From assembly GCA_030645955.1 (NCBI GenBank), contig JAUSMR010000153.1, positions 1 to 64,000 on the forward strand: a stretch of 64,000 nt of DNA. The letters are read 5' to 3'. This document shows positions 44,896 through 52,626 of this stretch, piece by piece (position 1 is the first letter of the stretch; every line of letters starts with the position of its first letter). The position numbers and the translations under genes were made by a program. Origin of the DNA: Gallionella sp. Its GTDB lineage: Bacteria > Pseudomonadota > Gammaproteobacteria > Burkholderiales > Gallionellaceae. The notes under the pieces are model-generated. The model searched no databases. It had not been told where the DNA came from and saw only the letters and a list, made by a program, of their open reading frames with translations.

Positions 44896-45492
44896 ATGAG
44901 GATCAAAAGCCAATGGTTTAAAAGCGGACGCAAGAGAACGCCACCAGAAATTGCGGGTGCGCTGGCTTTCGTCATATGGCGCATCGGAGACAACGCTCTC
45001 AAAAATACCCGCAATGCCAAATTCGAAATAGCAATCGGCACACAATATTTTTCTTTTCTCAGCGAATTTTTGGTATTCCTTATTCAAGTCGCAGACCGCA
45101 TCGCCTATCGCCAATTACCCGCTGAAGATCGCCTGGCGTTCACCAGCGCTTTGGCAAATCGCGTGGCGGAAACCCTGGCTGAAAACCAGAGCAGATTGAT
45201 AGGCAACAGCATTGAAAAACACAAGCAGCACTTCATCGACAAGCTTAACCAGCGCGCGGGAGAATATGCTGACTTCAACTATGACAACAATGGCCCCGAG
45301 TTTGCATTCACCCGATACCTTGGCTTCTGTATGCGCGAAGTGATGGATGAAAAAGATGCCATCTGGGTGATAGACCAGATGATGGGCATCGAAGCTCCAG
45401 AGGCCGTAACCATGGTGGAGAAAACCATGCGTGACTTATTCGAAACAGAACCGAGGCAACCACGCAGCCGCAAAACTGTCAGCGGGGATTAA
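44896..45492 (+). CDS. Protein of unknown function in the Cas6-like operon
   Basis: A 198-residue protein from the ATG at 44896; a GTG four codons earlier (44884) is also possible, and neither has a clear ribosome site. It is mostly helical, with FLSEFLVFLIQVADRIAYRQ near 55 and a C-terminal part with FAFTRYLGFCMREVMDEKD. No membrane anchor or known motif stands out, and I do not recognise a family. It lies between the tandem TusA and the dioxygenase on the same strand with short gaps, so co-transcription is likely. Confidence 0.7.
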   Translation: MRIKSQWFKSGRKRTPPEIAGALAFVIWRIGDNALKNTRNAKFEIAIGTQYFSFLSEFLVFLIQVADRIAYRQLPAEDRLAFTSALANRVAETLAENQSRLIGNSIEKHKQHFIDKLNQRAGEYADFNYDNNGPEFAFTRYLGFCMREVMDEKDAIWVIDQMMGIEAPEAVTMVEKTMRDLFETEPRQPRSRKTVSGD

Positions 45493-45519
45493 ATTGCCCA
45501 GGTTTGTGCTTACCAATTG

Positions 45520-46404
45520 ATGCAAAATCCATTCAATCTCGATAATCCTGATGCCTACCTGCGCTGGCGCGAGCACAAACTGGCGCACGCCATCACCAAC
45601 ACTGACGAGCTCACCGTTGAAATCAAAAATCCGCGCTCACTGACTGCGGCAGAACACGCCGCGCTTCTGGCGCGTTGCCGCCGCAGCAACATGGCGATTT
45701 ATGCATCATTGGCCGAGGGCGTCGATGAAAATGCGGTTCGCCAGCTTGGACAACAGTTCAGTTTGAATCGCATGGATGCGAATTGGCTGGCAAGTGAACA
45801 GGGTGTAACACGCATCACGGTATGTGCTGACGATGGGCTGCGGAATGCTTATATTCCTTATACCGACCGCGCCATCAAATGGCACACCGACGGTTATTAC
45901 AACCCGCCAGAACGGCAGGTGCTCAGCATGGTATTGCATTGCGCGCAGAGTGCCGGACAGGGCGGCGAGAATCGCCTGATGGATCACGAAATCGCTTATT
46001 TGATGTTGCGTGATGCAAACAGCGATTTTATCCGCGCACTCTCCGCGCCGGATGCCATGACTATTCCGCAACGCACCGACGAACAGGGTGTTGCTCGCCC
46101 GGCACAAACCGGCCCGGTATTTTCCATAGACTCCGCGAGTGGCAACCTGCACATGCGTTATACCGCGCGCACCCGCAGCATCGTGTGGAAACAGGATGCC
46201 ATTACACTGGCGGCTGTCGCGATGCTGGAAAAATTGCTGGCATCTGATTCGCCGCATATCCACCACGCGCGCCTTGAATGCGGCATGGGCCTGCTGTGCA
46301 ACAACGTGCTGCATGACCGTGCCGAATTCCGCGACAATCCGTCACATCCGCGCCTGCTCTACCGCGCGCGCTATCTTGACCGCATTGCGGGAACTGACAG
46401 TTAG
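45520..46404 (+). CDS. TauD/TfdA-family Fe(II)/2-oxoglutarate dioxygenase-like protein
   Basis: A 294-residue protein. The facial-triad start is IKWHTDGYYNPP (HxD, near 125), the distal His is in NNVLHDRAEFRD (near 267), and RLLYRARYLDR provides the 2-oxoglutarate arginine. Relatives include taurine and alkylsulfonate dioxygenases that release sulfite, but no sulfonate uptake genes are here and the substrate is unknown. The ATG at 45520 follows an in-frame TTG. It is the last gene of the operon, closed by a terminator. Confidence 0.85.
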   Translation: MQNPFNLDNPDAYLRWREHKLAHAITNTDELTVEIKNPRSLTAAEHAALLARCRRSNMAIYASLAEGVDENAVRQLGQQFSLNRMDANWLASEQGVTRITVCADDGLRNAYIPYTDRAIKWHTDGYYNPPERQVLSMVLHCAQSAGQGGENRLMDHEIAYLMLRDANSDFIRALSAPDAMTIPQRTDEQGVARPAQTGPVFSIDSASGNLHMRYTARTRSIVWKQDAITLAAVAMLEKLLASDSPHIHHARLECGMGLLCNNVLHDRAEFRDNPSHPRLLYRARYLDRIAGTDS

Positions 46405-46420
46405 CTCTCGCCAAACAAAA

Positions 46421-46440
46421 AGCCCGCATCGCTGCGGGCT
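46421..46440. terminator. Bidirectional terminator
   Basis: AGCCCGCA (46421-46428) pairs with TGCGGGCT (46433-46440) around a 4-nt loop. TTTCT follows on the plus strand and a TTTTT run follows on the minus strand, so it can end both the plus-strand operon and the convergent porin gene. Confidence 0.88.
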
Positions 46441-46485
46441 TTCTGGATGTTTACTGCCATCCTGTTTGCATCTATCCCATTGCGC

Positions 46486-47724
46486 CTAAAACTTGTAACG
46501 CAATGACACTGAGTAAGACTTCTGAGAGTGAGTCGTCGTATTTGTACCAGTTCCACCAAAATGGGGAATTTCAACAGTCTTGGTGACTTCGGGAGTAATT
46601 ACGACCGAACCCTCAATATCAAATTCCTTAGACATGCTGTATCCGCCACCAAAGGTGTATGAACTTTTCACGACAGCTGGAAAGAACATGTTATTAAACA
46701 TGTTGATAGCCGACTTGCGATAATCAGAGCCAACAAGACCGCTGGATGCGAGTCCGCCAATAGGATCATTGGCGTGGTTGTATCCCAGTCCGAGCCAATA
46801 ACCATCACCTGCATATTTAGCGCCCACAGCGATGACGGTCTGATCTTCCCAGTTAAAATCCTTGTAGCCGGCAGCGCTACCCCATTTGATTAACTTGTAA
46901 TCAGCTGTAACCGTGATGTTGTCGTCTATGGCGCTAGAAACACCGACTCTCATCTCGGCAGGTTGAGTCAAATCATCACCAAAAGTAGGAAGTCCGGTAC
47001 AAGGACCACCGGCTGGTGAACATAGACCGAAACCGGTGCCTGCCCCGGATATCTGCGTGCCATACTGCATCTTGATCGCGGATTGATACGCGGCAGCTAC
47101 AGTCAGCCCAGGCGTAACGTTAAAGTAACCACCAAGACTATAGCCAAAGCCGGTATCGGTATCTGCATTTTCGGCTCCGTTATAAGCTGCTCCGTTGTTA
47201 TAAGAAAGCATCAAAGAACCATACTGAAATACGGGTGAGAAACCTAAGCCGTAGCCGCTGTCGTTGTAGGCAATTGTTGGCACCACCCTGAGAATACTGA
47301 GAGCGGATTTCGCTTTCACATGTGAAGCTGGGGCACCAGTGTAATCAACACCCATCCCGGCAATTCCCCCCATGGCAACGCCATAGGTCAGGCTGTCGCC
47401 GGTTCTGCTGGAGTATGAAATATCAGGAATGTAGCTGGTGTCCGCCGTGCTGGTTTGCGCAGTGCCCCCAGGCATGCCGCTGTTAGTGACATTCGGTTTG
47501 AAAAGCACCAAACCGCCTGTCACTTCGGCGCCTTTTGACTTGCCCAGCATCGCCGGGTTTGCGAATGCGCTTTCAGCACCCACAAAGTGGGCTACACCTG
47601 TACCGCCTAATGCGGAGTTTTGTGAACCCGCAGCCATCATGTGGTCCCCATTAGTAGCATATGCCAGCGGCGATGACATCAAGCCAGCGGTGAACAACGA
47701 AACGACAATATTATTTATCTTCAT
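46486..47724 (-). CDS. FadL/TodX-family outer-membrane transport protein
   Basis: A 412-residue beta-barrel. Signal peptide MKINNIVVSLFTAGLMSSPL is at the start; the mature N-terminus TNGDHMMAAGSQNSALGGTG and AFANPAMLGKSKG are the hatch-domain signatures of the FadL/OMPP1 family, and the C-terminus YSVSLRYKF ends with the barrel-signal Phe. GGGAG lies 6 bp before the ATG at 47724. Relatives import fatty acids or aromatic hydrophobics. Its position between two sulfur operons makes hydrophobic sulfur species a conceivable cargo, but that is speculation. Confidence 0.9.
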   Translation of the reverse strand: MKINNIVVSLFTAGLMSSPLAYATNGDHMMAAGSQNSALGGTGVAHFVGAESAFANPAMLGKSKGAEVTGGLVLFKPNVTNSGMPGGTAQTSTADTSYIPDISYSSRTGDSLTYGVAMGGIAGMGVDYTGAPASHVKAKSALSILRVVPTIAYNDSGYGLGFSPVFQYGSLMLSYNNGAAYNGAENADTDTGFGYSLGGYFNVTPGLTVAAAYQSAIKMQYGTQISGAGTGFGLCSPAGGPCTGLPTFGDDLTQPAEMRVGVSSAIDDNITVTADYKLIKWGSAAGYKDFNWEDQTVIAVGAKYAGDGYWLGLGYNHANDPIGGLASSGLVGSDYRKSAINMFNNMFFPAVVKSSYTFGGGYSMSKEFDIEGSVVITPEVTKTVEIPHFGGTGTNTTTHSQKSYSVSLRYKF

Positions 47725-47795
47725 TAAAAACTCCCTGGTTGATTGATAAAACAAACCCCTGCACTACTACTTCACAGAAAAAGCAGCCTGTCGTC

Positions 47796-48266
47796 TTAAA
47801 CAAACAGACAGATGTCGGTGTCTCCGGCAAATCCCAAAAACATTGCCGCTCCGCCATATTCGATGTTGTCGATAAATTCGCTCTTGTCGAATTCAAACAA
47901 ATCAACCGTCATCTGGCAGGCGATGAATTTCACCTCGGCTTCCAGACACAGGTCACGCAACTCCTGCAGCGAGGCAACGCCATGTTTCTTCAACTTTTGC
48001 TTCATCATCATGGTAGCCATGGATTCCATTCCCGGCAGCATTTGCACCATCACCGGCATCGGCACAGGCATCGGCATCGCAGGGTTGGCCAGCGGACTGA
48101 TCATCACGCTGGACAGGTCTTTGCGCAGCAATTGCAACCCGTAGAATGTAAAGAACACCTGCACTTCATAGCCCAAAGCGGCGGCGGTTGAAGCGAGGAT
48201 AAATGGTGGGTAGGCCATATCCAGCGTGCCTTTGGTGGCAATGATTGCCATTTTTTTAGAGCTCAT
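47796..48266 (-). CDS. dsrE2: DsrE2-type sulfur carrier
   Basis: A 156-residue DsrE/F/H-fold protein of the DsrE2 kind. KKMAIIATKGTLDMAYPPFI starts the fold; VKFIACQMTVDLF (about residue 116) holds the conserved cysteine; CLEAEV has another. The middle is unusually methionine and proline rich (NPAMPMPVPMPVMVQMLPG, then MESMATMMM), a known trait of DsrE2 that may form a membrane hairpin. It lies 41 bp after tusA, the pairing seen in sulfur oxidisers where the two trade sulfane sulfur. Confidence 0.9.
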   Translation of the reverse strand: MSSKKMAIIATKGTLDMAYPPFILASTAAALGYEVQVFFTFYGLQLLRKDLSSVMISPLANPAMPMPVPMPVMVQMLPGMESMATMMMKQKLKKHGVASLQELRDLCLEAEVKFIACQMTVDLFEFDKSEFIDNIEYGGAAMFLGFAGDTDICLFV

Positions 48267-48307
48267 GCTTTCCCCTTTGAGTATGGTTTGGGTTGGGTAT
48301 AGATAAC

Positions 48308-48535
48308 TTACTTTTTCTTCATGTAAAAAGTGAATTTCCCACTAGCCTCTTCTGTAGCTAACAGGGAATTGCCGGTCTGCTCGGCGAATGCCTGCATATC
48401 CTTCACAGAGCCGCTATCGGTCGAGAGCACCTTGAGCACCTGCCCGGAAGCCATATCGGCGAGTGCCTTTTTGGTCTTCAGGATAGGCAAAGGGCAGGAC
48501 ATACCGCTGGCATCATATTCTTTATCAAAGTTCAT
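48308..48535 (-). CDS. tusA: TusA sulfur carrier
   Basis: A 75-residue TusA: EYDASGMSCPLPILKTKKAL contains the active Cys-Pro, and KVLSTDSGSVKDMQAFAEQ follows. GGGAG is 6 bp before the ATG at 48535, so this start is chosen over two earlier in-frame ones. It is the first gene of tusA-dsrE2 and should feed DsrEFH. A possible -10 TATAAT is read at 48620-48615. Confidence 0.93.
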   Translation of the reverse strand: MNFDKEYDASGMSCPLPILKTKKALADMASGQVLKVLSTDSGSVKDMQAFAEQTGNSLLATEEASGKFTFYMKKK

Positions 48536-48667
48536 GTTCATCTCCCACAAATTATTAAAATTGCCGCAAAAAATACAGGTTCTCTAAGCGCGCTAACAAA
48601 GCCGTATGGATAACATTATAGGAATAATCAGCTTACATGCGTCCATACCCATGAAGGGTAACCGGGG

Positions 48668-48691
48668 TAACCCATTGGAGTTATTTTTCAA
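48668..48691 (-). promoter_or_regulatory. Copy 2 of shared motif, upstream of tusA-dsrE2
   Basis: Minus strand: TTGAAAAATAA, 7 bp, GGGTTA. The first block and the spacing are identical to the soxY copy. It lies about 50 bp upstream of the TATAAT at 48615-48620, a position suited to an activator. Confidence 0.55.
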
Positions 48692-48765
48692 CCCCCTCCG
48701 TTTTTAAGGAACAACCTGGATGGTCATGCTTATTGGGCGTGCACTTTTCTGCACGATGCGCGGTT

Positions 48766-49272
48766 TCAGAGATCGCCGTTGCTGGCGGCGAGCATCATGT
48801 CTTTCATGGCAGCCATTATTCGCTCAGCGTTCTTGCGGGTATCGGCCGGCAGTGCGCGAATCATTGCCTCGTCCATCATCATGGAAATGATCCAGCGTTT
48901 ACCCTGGGCATCTTCCACCATGGCGATGCGGCAAGGCATGAAGGAAATCATTGCAGGATCGGCGGCAATCATCTGCTGCGCCGTGAGGCCGTCGCAGAAG
49001 CTGAAAATTTCCATGCGTTTGGCGGGCTTTCCCGTCAGAGCTTCGATTTCCTTGTATAGCGGGCTGGCGCCGACAAACTTGAGGTTGTGCTGATTCGCGC
49101 GCAGTTTCAGTGACTCAACAGCGTCGTCAAAACTGACACCATCCTGAATCTGGACGCGCGCAATCTGCACTTTCATTTTCGTGAATGAGAGCGCCGGTGC
49201 GGGAGATGCTGCCATCGCCGAATGAACAACGAGGGTAAGCAACAGGGCCAGGCAATATTGAATTTTGCGCAT
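48766..49272 (-). CDS. Secreted DUF302-domain protein
   Basis: A 168-residue protein with a signal peptide (YCLALLLTLVVHSAMAA, residues 6-22). The DUF302 signature is FMPCRIAMVEDAQGKRWI followed by MMMDEAMIR near 110-140. Two cysteines (FSFCDG, MPCR) may pair. DUF302 proteins are often found beside sulfur or thiosulfate genes, but the function is unknown. It is separated from tusA by 230 bp and from fccB by a repeat region. Confidence 0.8.
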   Translation of the reverse strand: MRKIQYCLALLLTLVVHSAMAASPAPALSFTKMKVQIARVQIQDGVSFDDAVESLKLRANQHNLKFVGASPLYKEIEALTGKPAKRMEIFSFCDGLTAQQMIAADPAMISFMPCRIAMVEDAQGKRWIISMMMDEAMIRALPADTRKNAERIMAAMKDMMLAASNGDL

Positions 49273-49660
49273 ATTTGTTTAAGTTAAATTACCTCCGGCA
49301 AAGCCGGAGGCTTATTGGGTGAACGCCTCAAAGGTGCTGATAAAACTATGAGACGCCCAAGGCGGCTGGTTTCCACTCCTTCCCCCTATCAGGGGGAAGG
49401 TTGAGATGGGGGTACAAACTTTTGACTGCATCCGTGCTTGAATTTCTACCCCCACCCTAACCCTCCCCCTGCAAGGGGGAGGGAATAATGTAGCTAAGAG
49501 TTTTAACGTTACTCGTTAATGACCGCCAGAACGGTCAAACCTAACGGAGTCCCCCGGCAAAGCCGGGGGTTTACCTCACTGAATTAATAATCCTCCGCTC
49601 GCAGTTCAGCATTTCCACTGCGAACGAAGGATGTTTTAAAGAACCTCCGAGTTGGCAAGC
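49273..49660. repeat. Repeat-rich gap with three hairpins, no gene
   Basis: Hairpins: CCTCCGGC/GCCGGAGG (49292-49310), CCTTCCCCCT/AGGGGGAAGG (49378-49400), CCCTCCCCC around 49461-49483, and CCCCCGGC/GCCGGGGG (49551-49569). The first and last share the CGGCAAAGCCG core and flank the others. No coding frame is credible. The last could end upstream transcription from the plus side; for fccB (minus) it lies after the gene. Confidence 0.7.
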
Positions 49661-50938
49661 TTAAAGCAATACATCGCTCAAAATATTCTTGAGCCAATAA
49701 TTTGCCAGCGTACCCTCAACTTCTGAACGACTGGCTGAAACACCACCGCCATCCGCCGGGAGCATGATCTTTTTCTCCGCGTTGTATCGGTACACATGGG
49801 CCACATGCACCGCTTCATTGTTGCTCACCATGCTATAGCAGGTATTGGCAATAGCAGGATCAGGATCCGGCTGCCGGCCTTGCATCAGTTCAATAATGGC
49901 CGCTGCGCAGACCTTCGCCTGGGAAGTGGCCAGATGGCCGGATTTTGGGAGAGCAGCCGAAACCGAATCGCCGATAACATGGATGTTCTTTTGCACTTTG
50001 GATTCGTAACTCAAAAAATCCACTGCGCACCAGCGATTGTCCACATTGGCCACCCCTGCCATGCTGGCCACTGCACCGGCCTTCATCGGTGGAATAATAT
50101 TCAGCACGTCCGCTTTTACGTCCTCAAACTCGGTTTTGAGCGTTTTGCCGGCCACATTCACCTGTTTCACCTCGGCGTTGGGACGATGTTCCACGATACC
50201 GGGGTAAAGCTCTTTCCAGGCCGCCATAAAGAGGCCTTTCTTTGAGACAATATCAGGGTTGGCATCCAGGATCAGCACCTTGGATTTGGGCTTGTTGTTT
50301 TTCAGATAGAACGCCACTTGGCAGGCGCGCTCGTATGGTCCCGGGGGGCAGCGGTACGGCATCTTGGGAATGCTGATCGCAAAGACGCCGCCGTCAGTCA
50401 TGGATTCCAGCTGCTTCCTCAGCATGGTTGTCTGTGTACCGGCTTTCCATGCATGATGAATACTCTCGTCCGCCACTTTGGCATTGAGTCCTTCAATCTT
50501 GTCGAACATGAAATCGACACCCGGCGCGATGATTAACCGGTCGTAGCTGAGATAGCCATCTGCCAGCGTGACGGTTTGCTTTTGCGGATCAATGGCCGTG
50601 ACTTCCCCTCGCACCATTTCGATACCGTATTTTTTCTTCAAGGTATCGTAGTTTTGCGTGAGGTCTGAAATGGTCCTGCTGCCGCCCAGCACCGTATTGC
50701 TCATCGGGCATGAAATGAACTTCGAGTTGCGCTCGATCAGCACCACCTCGATCTTGTTCTCGCTCCACATACGGATATGCTTGGCTGCTGTTGCACCGGC
50801 AAAGCCGCCGCCCACAATCACTACGCGCTGCCCTTTTTTACTGACGATTTCACTGCCAGAAGTTGCACAGCCCGGAAACACACCTATCACAATCCCTGCT
50901 GCGCTTAGCTTCAAAAAATCACGGCGATCTAATGTCAT
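49661..50938 (-). CDS. fccB: Flavocytochrome c sulfide dehydrogenase, flavoprotein subunit
   Basis: A 425-residue periplasmic flavoprotein. Tat signal RRDFLKLSAAGIVIGVFPG (5-23); FAD fold VVIVGGGFAGATAAKHIR (about 38-55); redox cysteines in SCPMSN (about 76) and YRCPPGPYERAC (about 196); C-terminal HVIGDSVSAALPKSGHLA. It oxidises sulfide to sulfur or polysulfide with a cytochrome partner, encoded 48 bp upstream. Confidence 0.93.
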   Translation of the reverse strand: MTLDRRDFLKLSAAGIVIGVFPGCATSGSEIVSKKGQRVVIVGGGFAGATAAKHIRMWSENKIEVVLIERNSKFISCPMSNTVLGGSRTISDLTQNYDTLKKKYGIEMVRGEVTAIDPQKQTVTLADGYLSYDRLIIAPGVDFMFDKIEGLNAKVADESIHHAWKAGTQTTMLRKQLESMTDGGVFAISIPKMPYRCPPGPYERACQVAFYLKNNKPKSKVLILDANPDIVSKKGLFMAAWKELYPGIVEHRPNAEVKQVNVAGKTLKTEFEDVKADVLNIIPPMKAGAVASMAGVANVDNRWCAVDFLSYESKVQKNIHVIGDSVSAALPKSGHLATSQAKVCAAAIIELMQGRQPDPDPAIANTCYSMVSNNEAVHVAHVYRYNAEKKIMLPADGGGVSASRSEVEGTLANYWLKNILSDVLL

Positions 50939-50986
50939 GTTGTACTCCTTGTAATTTTTGGTTGTACTGGATGCTTCGCTATTTTT

Positions 50987-51304
50987 CTAACGTTTTTGCG
51001 CGGCAAAGAAGTCAGCTAATTTTCCGAATTCTTCGTCGGTATAACCCTTGGCGTGATGGTGCATCACTGTGGCTGGGCGGGCGCCGGATTTAAAGTCTTT
51101 CATTTGATTAACGAAAAGCGCCTTGTCCAGGCCTGCCAAAACAGGCGTACCGCCCACGCTGTGACCGTTGGTTCCGTGGCAAGCGGCGCAGGAAGCCGCA
51201 AGATTGCGGGCATGCGCATCGACTTCGGCATGAGAAGTTGCGGTAAATAACAACAGCCCAATGGCGCCGGCAATGGTGAGTGTTTGATGCTGGATCATTT
51301 TCAT
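50987..51304 (-). CDS. fccA: Cytochrome c partner of FccB
   Basis: A 105-residue c-type cytochrome with a signal peptide (LTIAGAIGLLLFTATSHA), one haem site CAACH (about residue 39) and a distal Met in the C-terminal part. AAGGAGGAG precedes the ATG. It is smaller than diheme FccA and close to a single-haem c4/SoxE type; the call rests on its pairing with fccB. Confidence 0.85.
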   Translation of the reverse strand: MKMIQHQTLTIAGAIGLLLFTATSHAEVDAHARNLAASCAACHGTNGHSVGGTPVLAGLDKALFVNQMKDFKSGARPATVMHHHAKGYTDEEFGKLADFFAAQKR

Positions 51305-51418
51305 AACTCCTCCTTTTTATTTAATGACAATTACTCCACAAAACACCAACCGTTCAATGCAAGCGGCAGGTAATACCTAAATATAATGCAGAAAGCATTT
51401 CTTCTCAATTGTCGACTG

Positions 51419-51730
51419 TCAGCCGATCACCGCCTCATCGAGACGGTTGTCGCCCTTGTTATCGATCCAATTCACCGAAATCTTTTCACCCTGCTTGCCG
51501 CCCTTGAACCGGAAAATCAGGTAAGGATCTTTTGAAACTGCCGTGCCGAACTGGCATTCCAGCACAATTCGATCATTGTGCCTCACTGCCACCTCAGTAA
51601 TGTACTTGGCAGGAATCAGATTTCCTTCATCATCCTTGCGCCGACCGTTTTCCATTTCGTGCTGCATCAGAATTTTGACTTCAGTAATGTCATCCTTGGC
51701 AGTGGCTCGAATTTTTGTTGGGCTACCCAT
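51419..51730 (-). CDS. soxZ: SoxZ sulfur-carrier scaffold
   Basis: A 103-residue protein: PTKIRATAKDDITEVKILMQ and MENGRRKDDEGNLIPAKYI are SoxZ signatures, and FRFKGGKQGEKISVNWIDNK ends the fold. It dimerises with SoxY in the periplasm. It follows soxY by 45 bp and precedes fccA by 114 bp. Confidence 0.95.
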   Translation of the reverse strand: MGSPTKIRATAKDDITEVKILMQHEMENGRRKDDEGNLIPAKYITEVAVRHNDRIVLECQFGTAVSKDPYLIFRFKGGKQGEKISVNWIDNKGDNRLDEAVIG

Positions 51731-51775
51731 ATTCCTCTGTCCCTATCGTTTGATCAGTATCAGTGCGGCCATCAT

Positions 51776-52243
51776 CTAGCTGCAACCGCCCAGAACAACC
51801 TTGACTTCTCTGGCAGCACGGTAAAACTTACCGTCAGACTTCACCAGCACTATGACCATGGCAGTCTGGCCCATCTTGATGCGCGTAGTGATAAAACCTT
51901 CCGTGCCTTCCGGCAAGATAAAGTTGGCAGTCAGCGTAGTTGGGTTTTTATCCACAAGAATGGAAATTTGTTCGATGCGAGGGAGAGAGCTGGATACTGT
52001 GATCGGAACAAATGCGCCGTTTTCGGCGGTTTCAGGCGCGGTGAGCTGGATAGCTGCGCTGTTTTCCGGCAGGACGGCACCCAAGGCATCGAGTGCTTCA
52101 TCCAGAGTTTTAACTTCGAAAGCGTGAGTATTTCTCTCGGCCCATGCAGTTCCAGATTTAAGCAGTCCAACGGCCGCAAGAAAGCCCAGCAGCCCGAGAT
52201 TGCCACCCGTCTTGAGTGCTTTGCGGCGTGCCAGGTTTATCAA
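51776..52243 (-). CDS. soxY: SoxY sulfur-substrate carrier
   Basis: A 155-residue protein with a Tat-like signal (ARRKALKTGGNLGLLGFLAA, residues 5-24) and a C-terminal swinging arm ending VVLGGCS. The carrier Cys is present, but the usual GGCGG end is shortened to GGCS. No soxAX, soxB or soxCD lies in the window, so only the carrier part of the Sox pathway is linked here. Confidence 0.94.
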   Translation of the reverse strand: MINLARRKALKTGGNLGLLGFLAAVGLLKSGTAWAERNTHAFEVKTLDEALDALGAVLPENSAAIQLTAPETAENGAFVPITVSSSLPRIEQISILVDKNPTTLTANFILPEGTEGFITTRIKMGQTAMVIVLVKSDGKFYRAAREVKVVLGGCS

Positions 52244-52321
52244 GTTGCCTCCACAGTCTGCAGTTTGAATGAAGTACTCATAAAGCTAATGCAGCTTACC
52301 GCCCCAAAATTGCGGCTGGAA

Positions 52322-52345
52322 TAACCCTAACGGGTTATTTTTCAA
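52322..52345 (-). promoter_or_regulatory. Copy 3 of shared motif, upstream of soxYZ
   Basis: Minus strand: TTGAAAAATAA, 7 bp, GGGTTA, about 80 bp before the soxY start. In this copy the core is also palindromic: AATAACCC-TAAC-GGGTTATT (52320-52339). Confidence 0.55.
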
Positions 52346-52350
52346 ATTTT

Positions 52351-52590
52351 ATGCAACCAAACGTTGGTACAGCAGGGGATCGACGACTCGCTCAAAGCAC
52401 TCTGCGATGTGAACTTGAATTTGATCTTCCGCTGGTCGATTTCCGAGCAACCGGCATCCATGCAAAAGCCGTCAAAATAAAACATGGCGGAAGCCGCCAT
52501 CTCGCAGGGCCAGAGTTCACGTCTGCCAACCCCGATACCAACATGAAAATCCAGTTGTTCGAGCAACTGCTGGTTTCAGCGGCGGCATAG
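52351..52590 (+). pseudogene. Short PilZ-like reading frame, possibly a remnant
   Basis: A 79-residue frame. DRRLAQSTLR and VDFRATGIHAKAVKI resemble the arginine and DxSxxG elements of PilZ (c-di-GMP-binding) domains, and the end (GPEFTSANPDTNMKIQLFEQ) the C-terminal helix, but it is shorter than a PilZ domain and the Ser is Arg. There is no ribosome site. It may be a decayed copy. Confidence 0.3.
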
Positions 52591-52626
52591 AGAGAGGACA
52601 TCTGGTAACTCTGGACTTCGCCATCT

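Noticed and set aside
49273..49660. Possible insertion sequence between the DUF302 gene and fccB
   Set aside because: Matching hairpins lie at both ends, but there is no transposase frame or clear terminal repeat, so it is recorded only as a repeat-rich gap.
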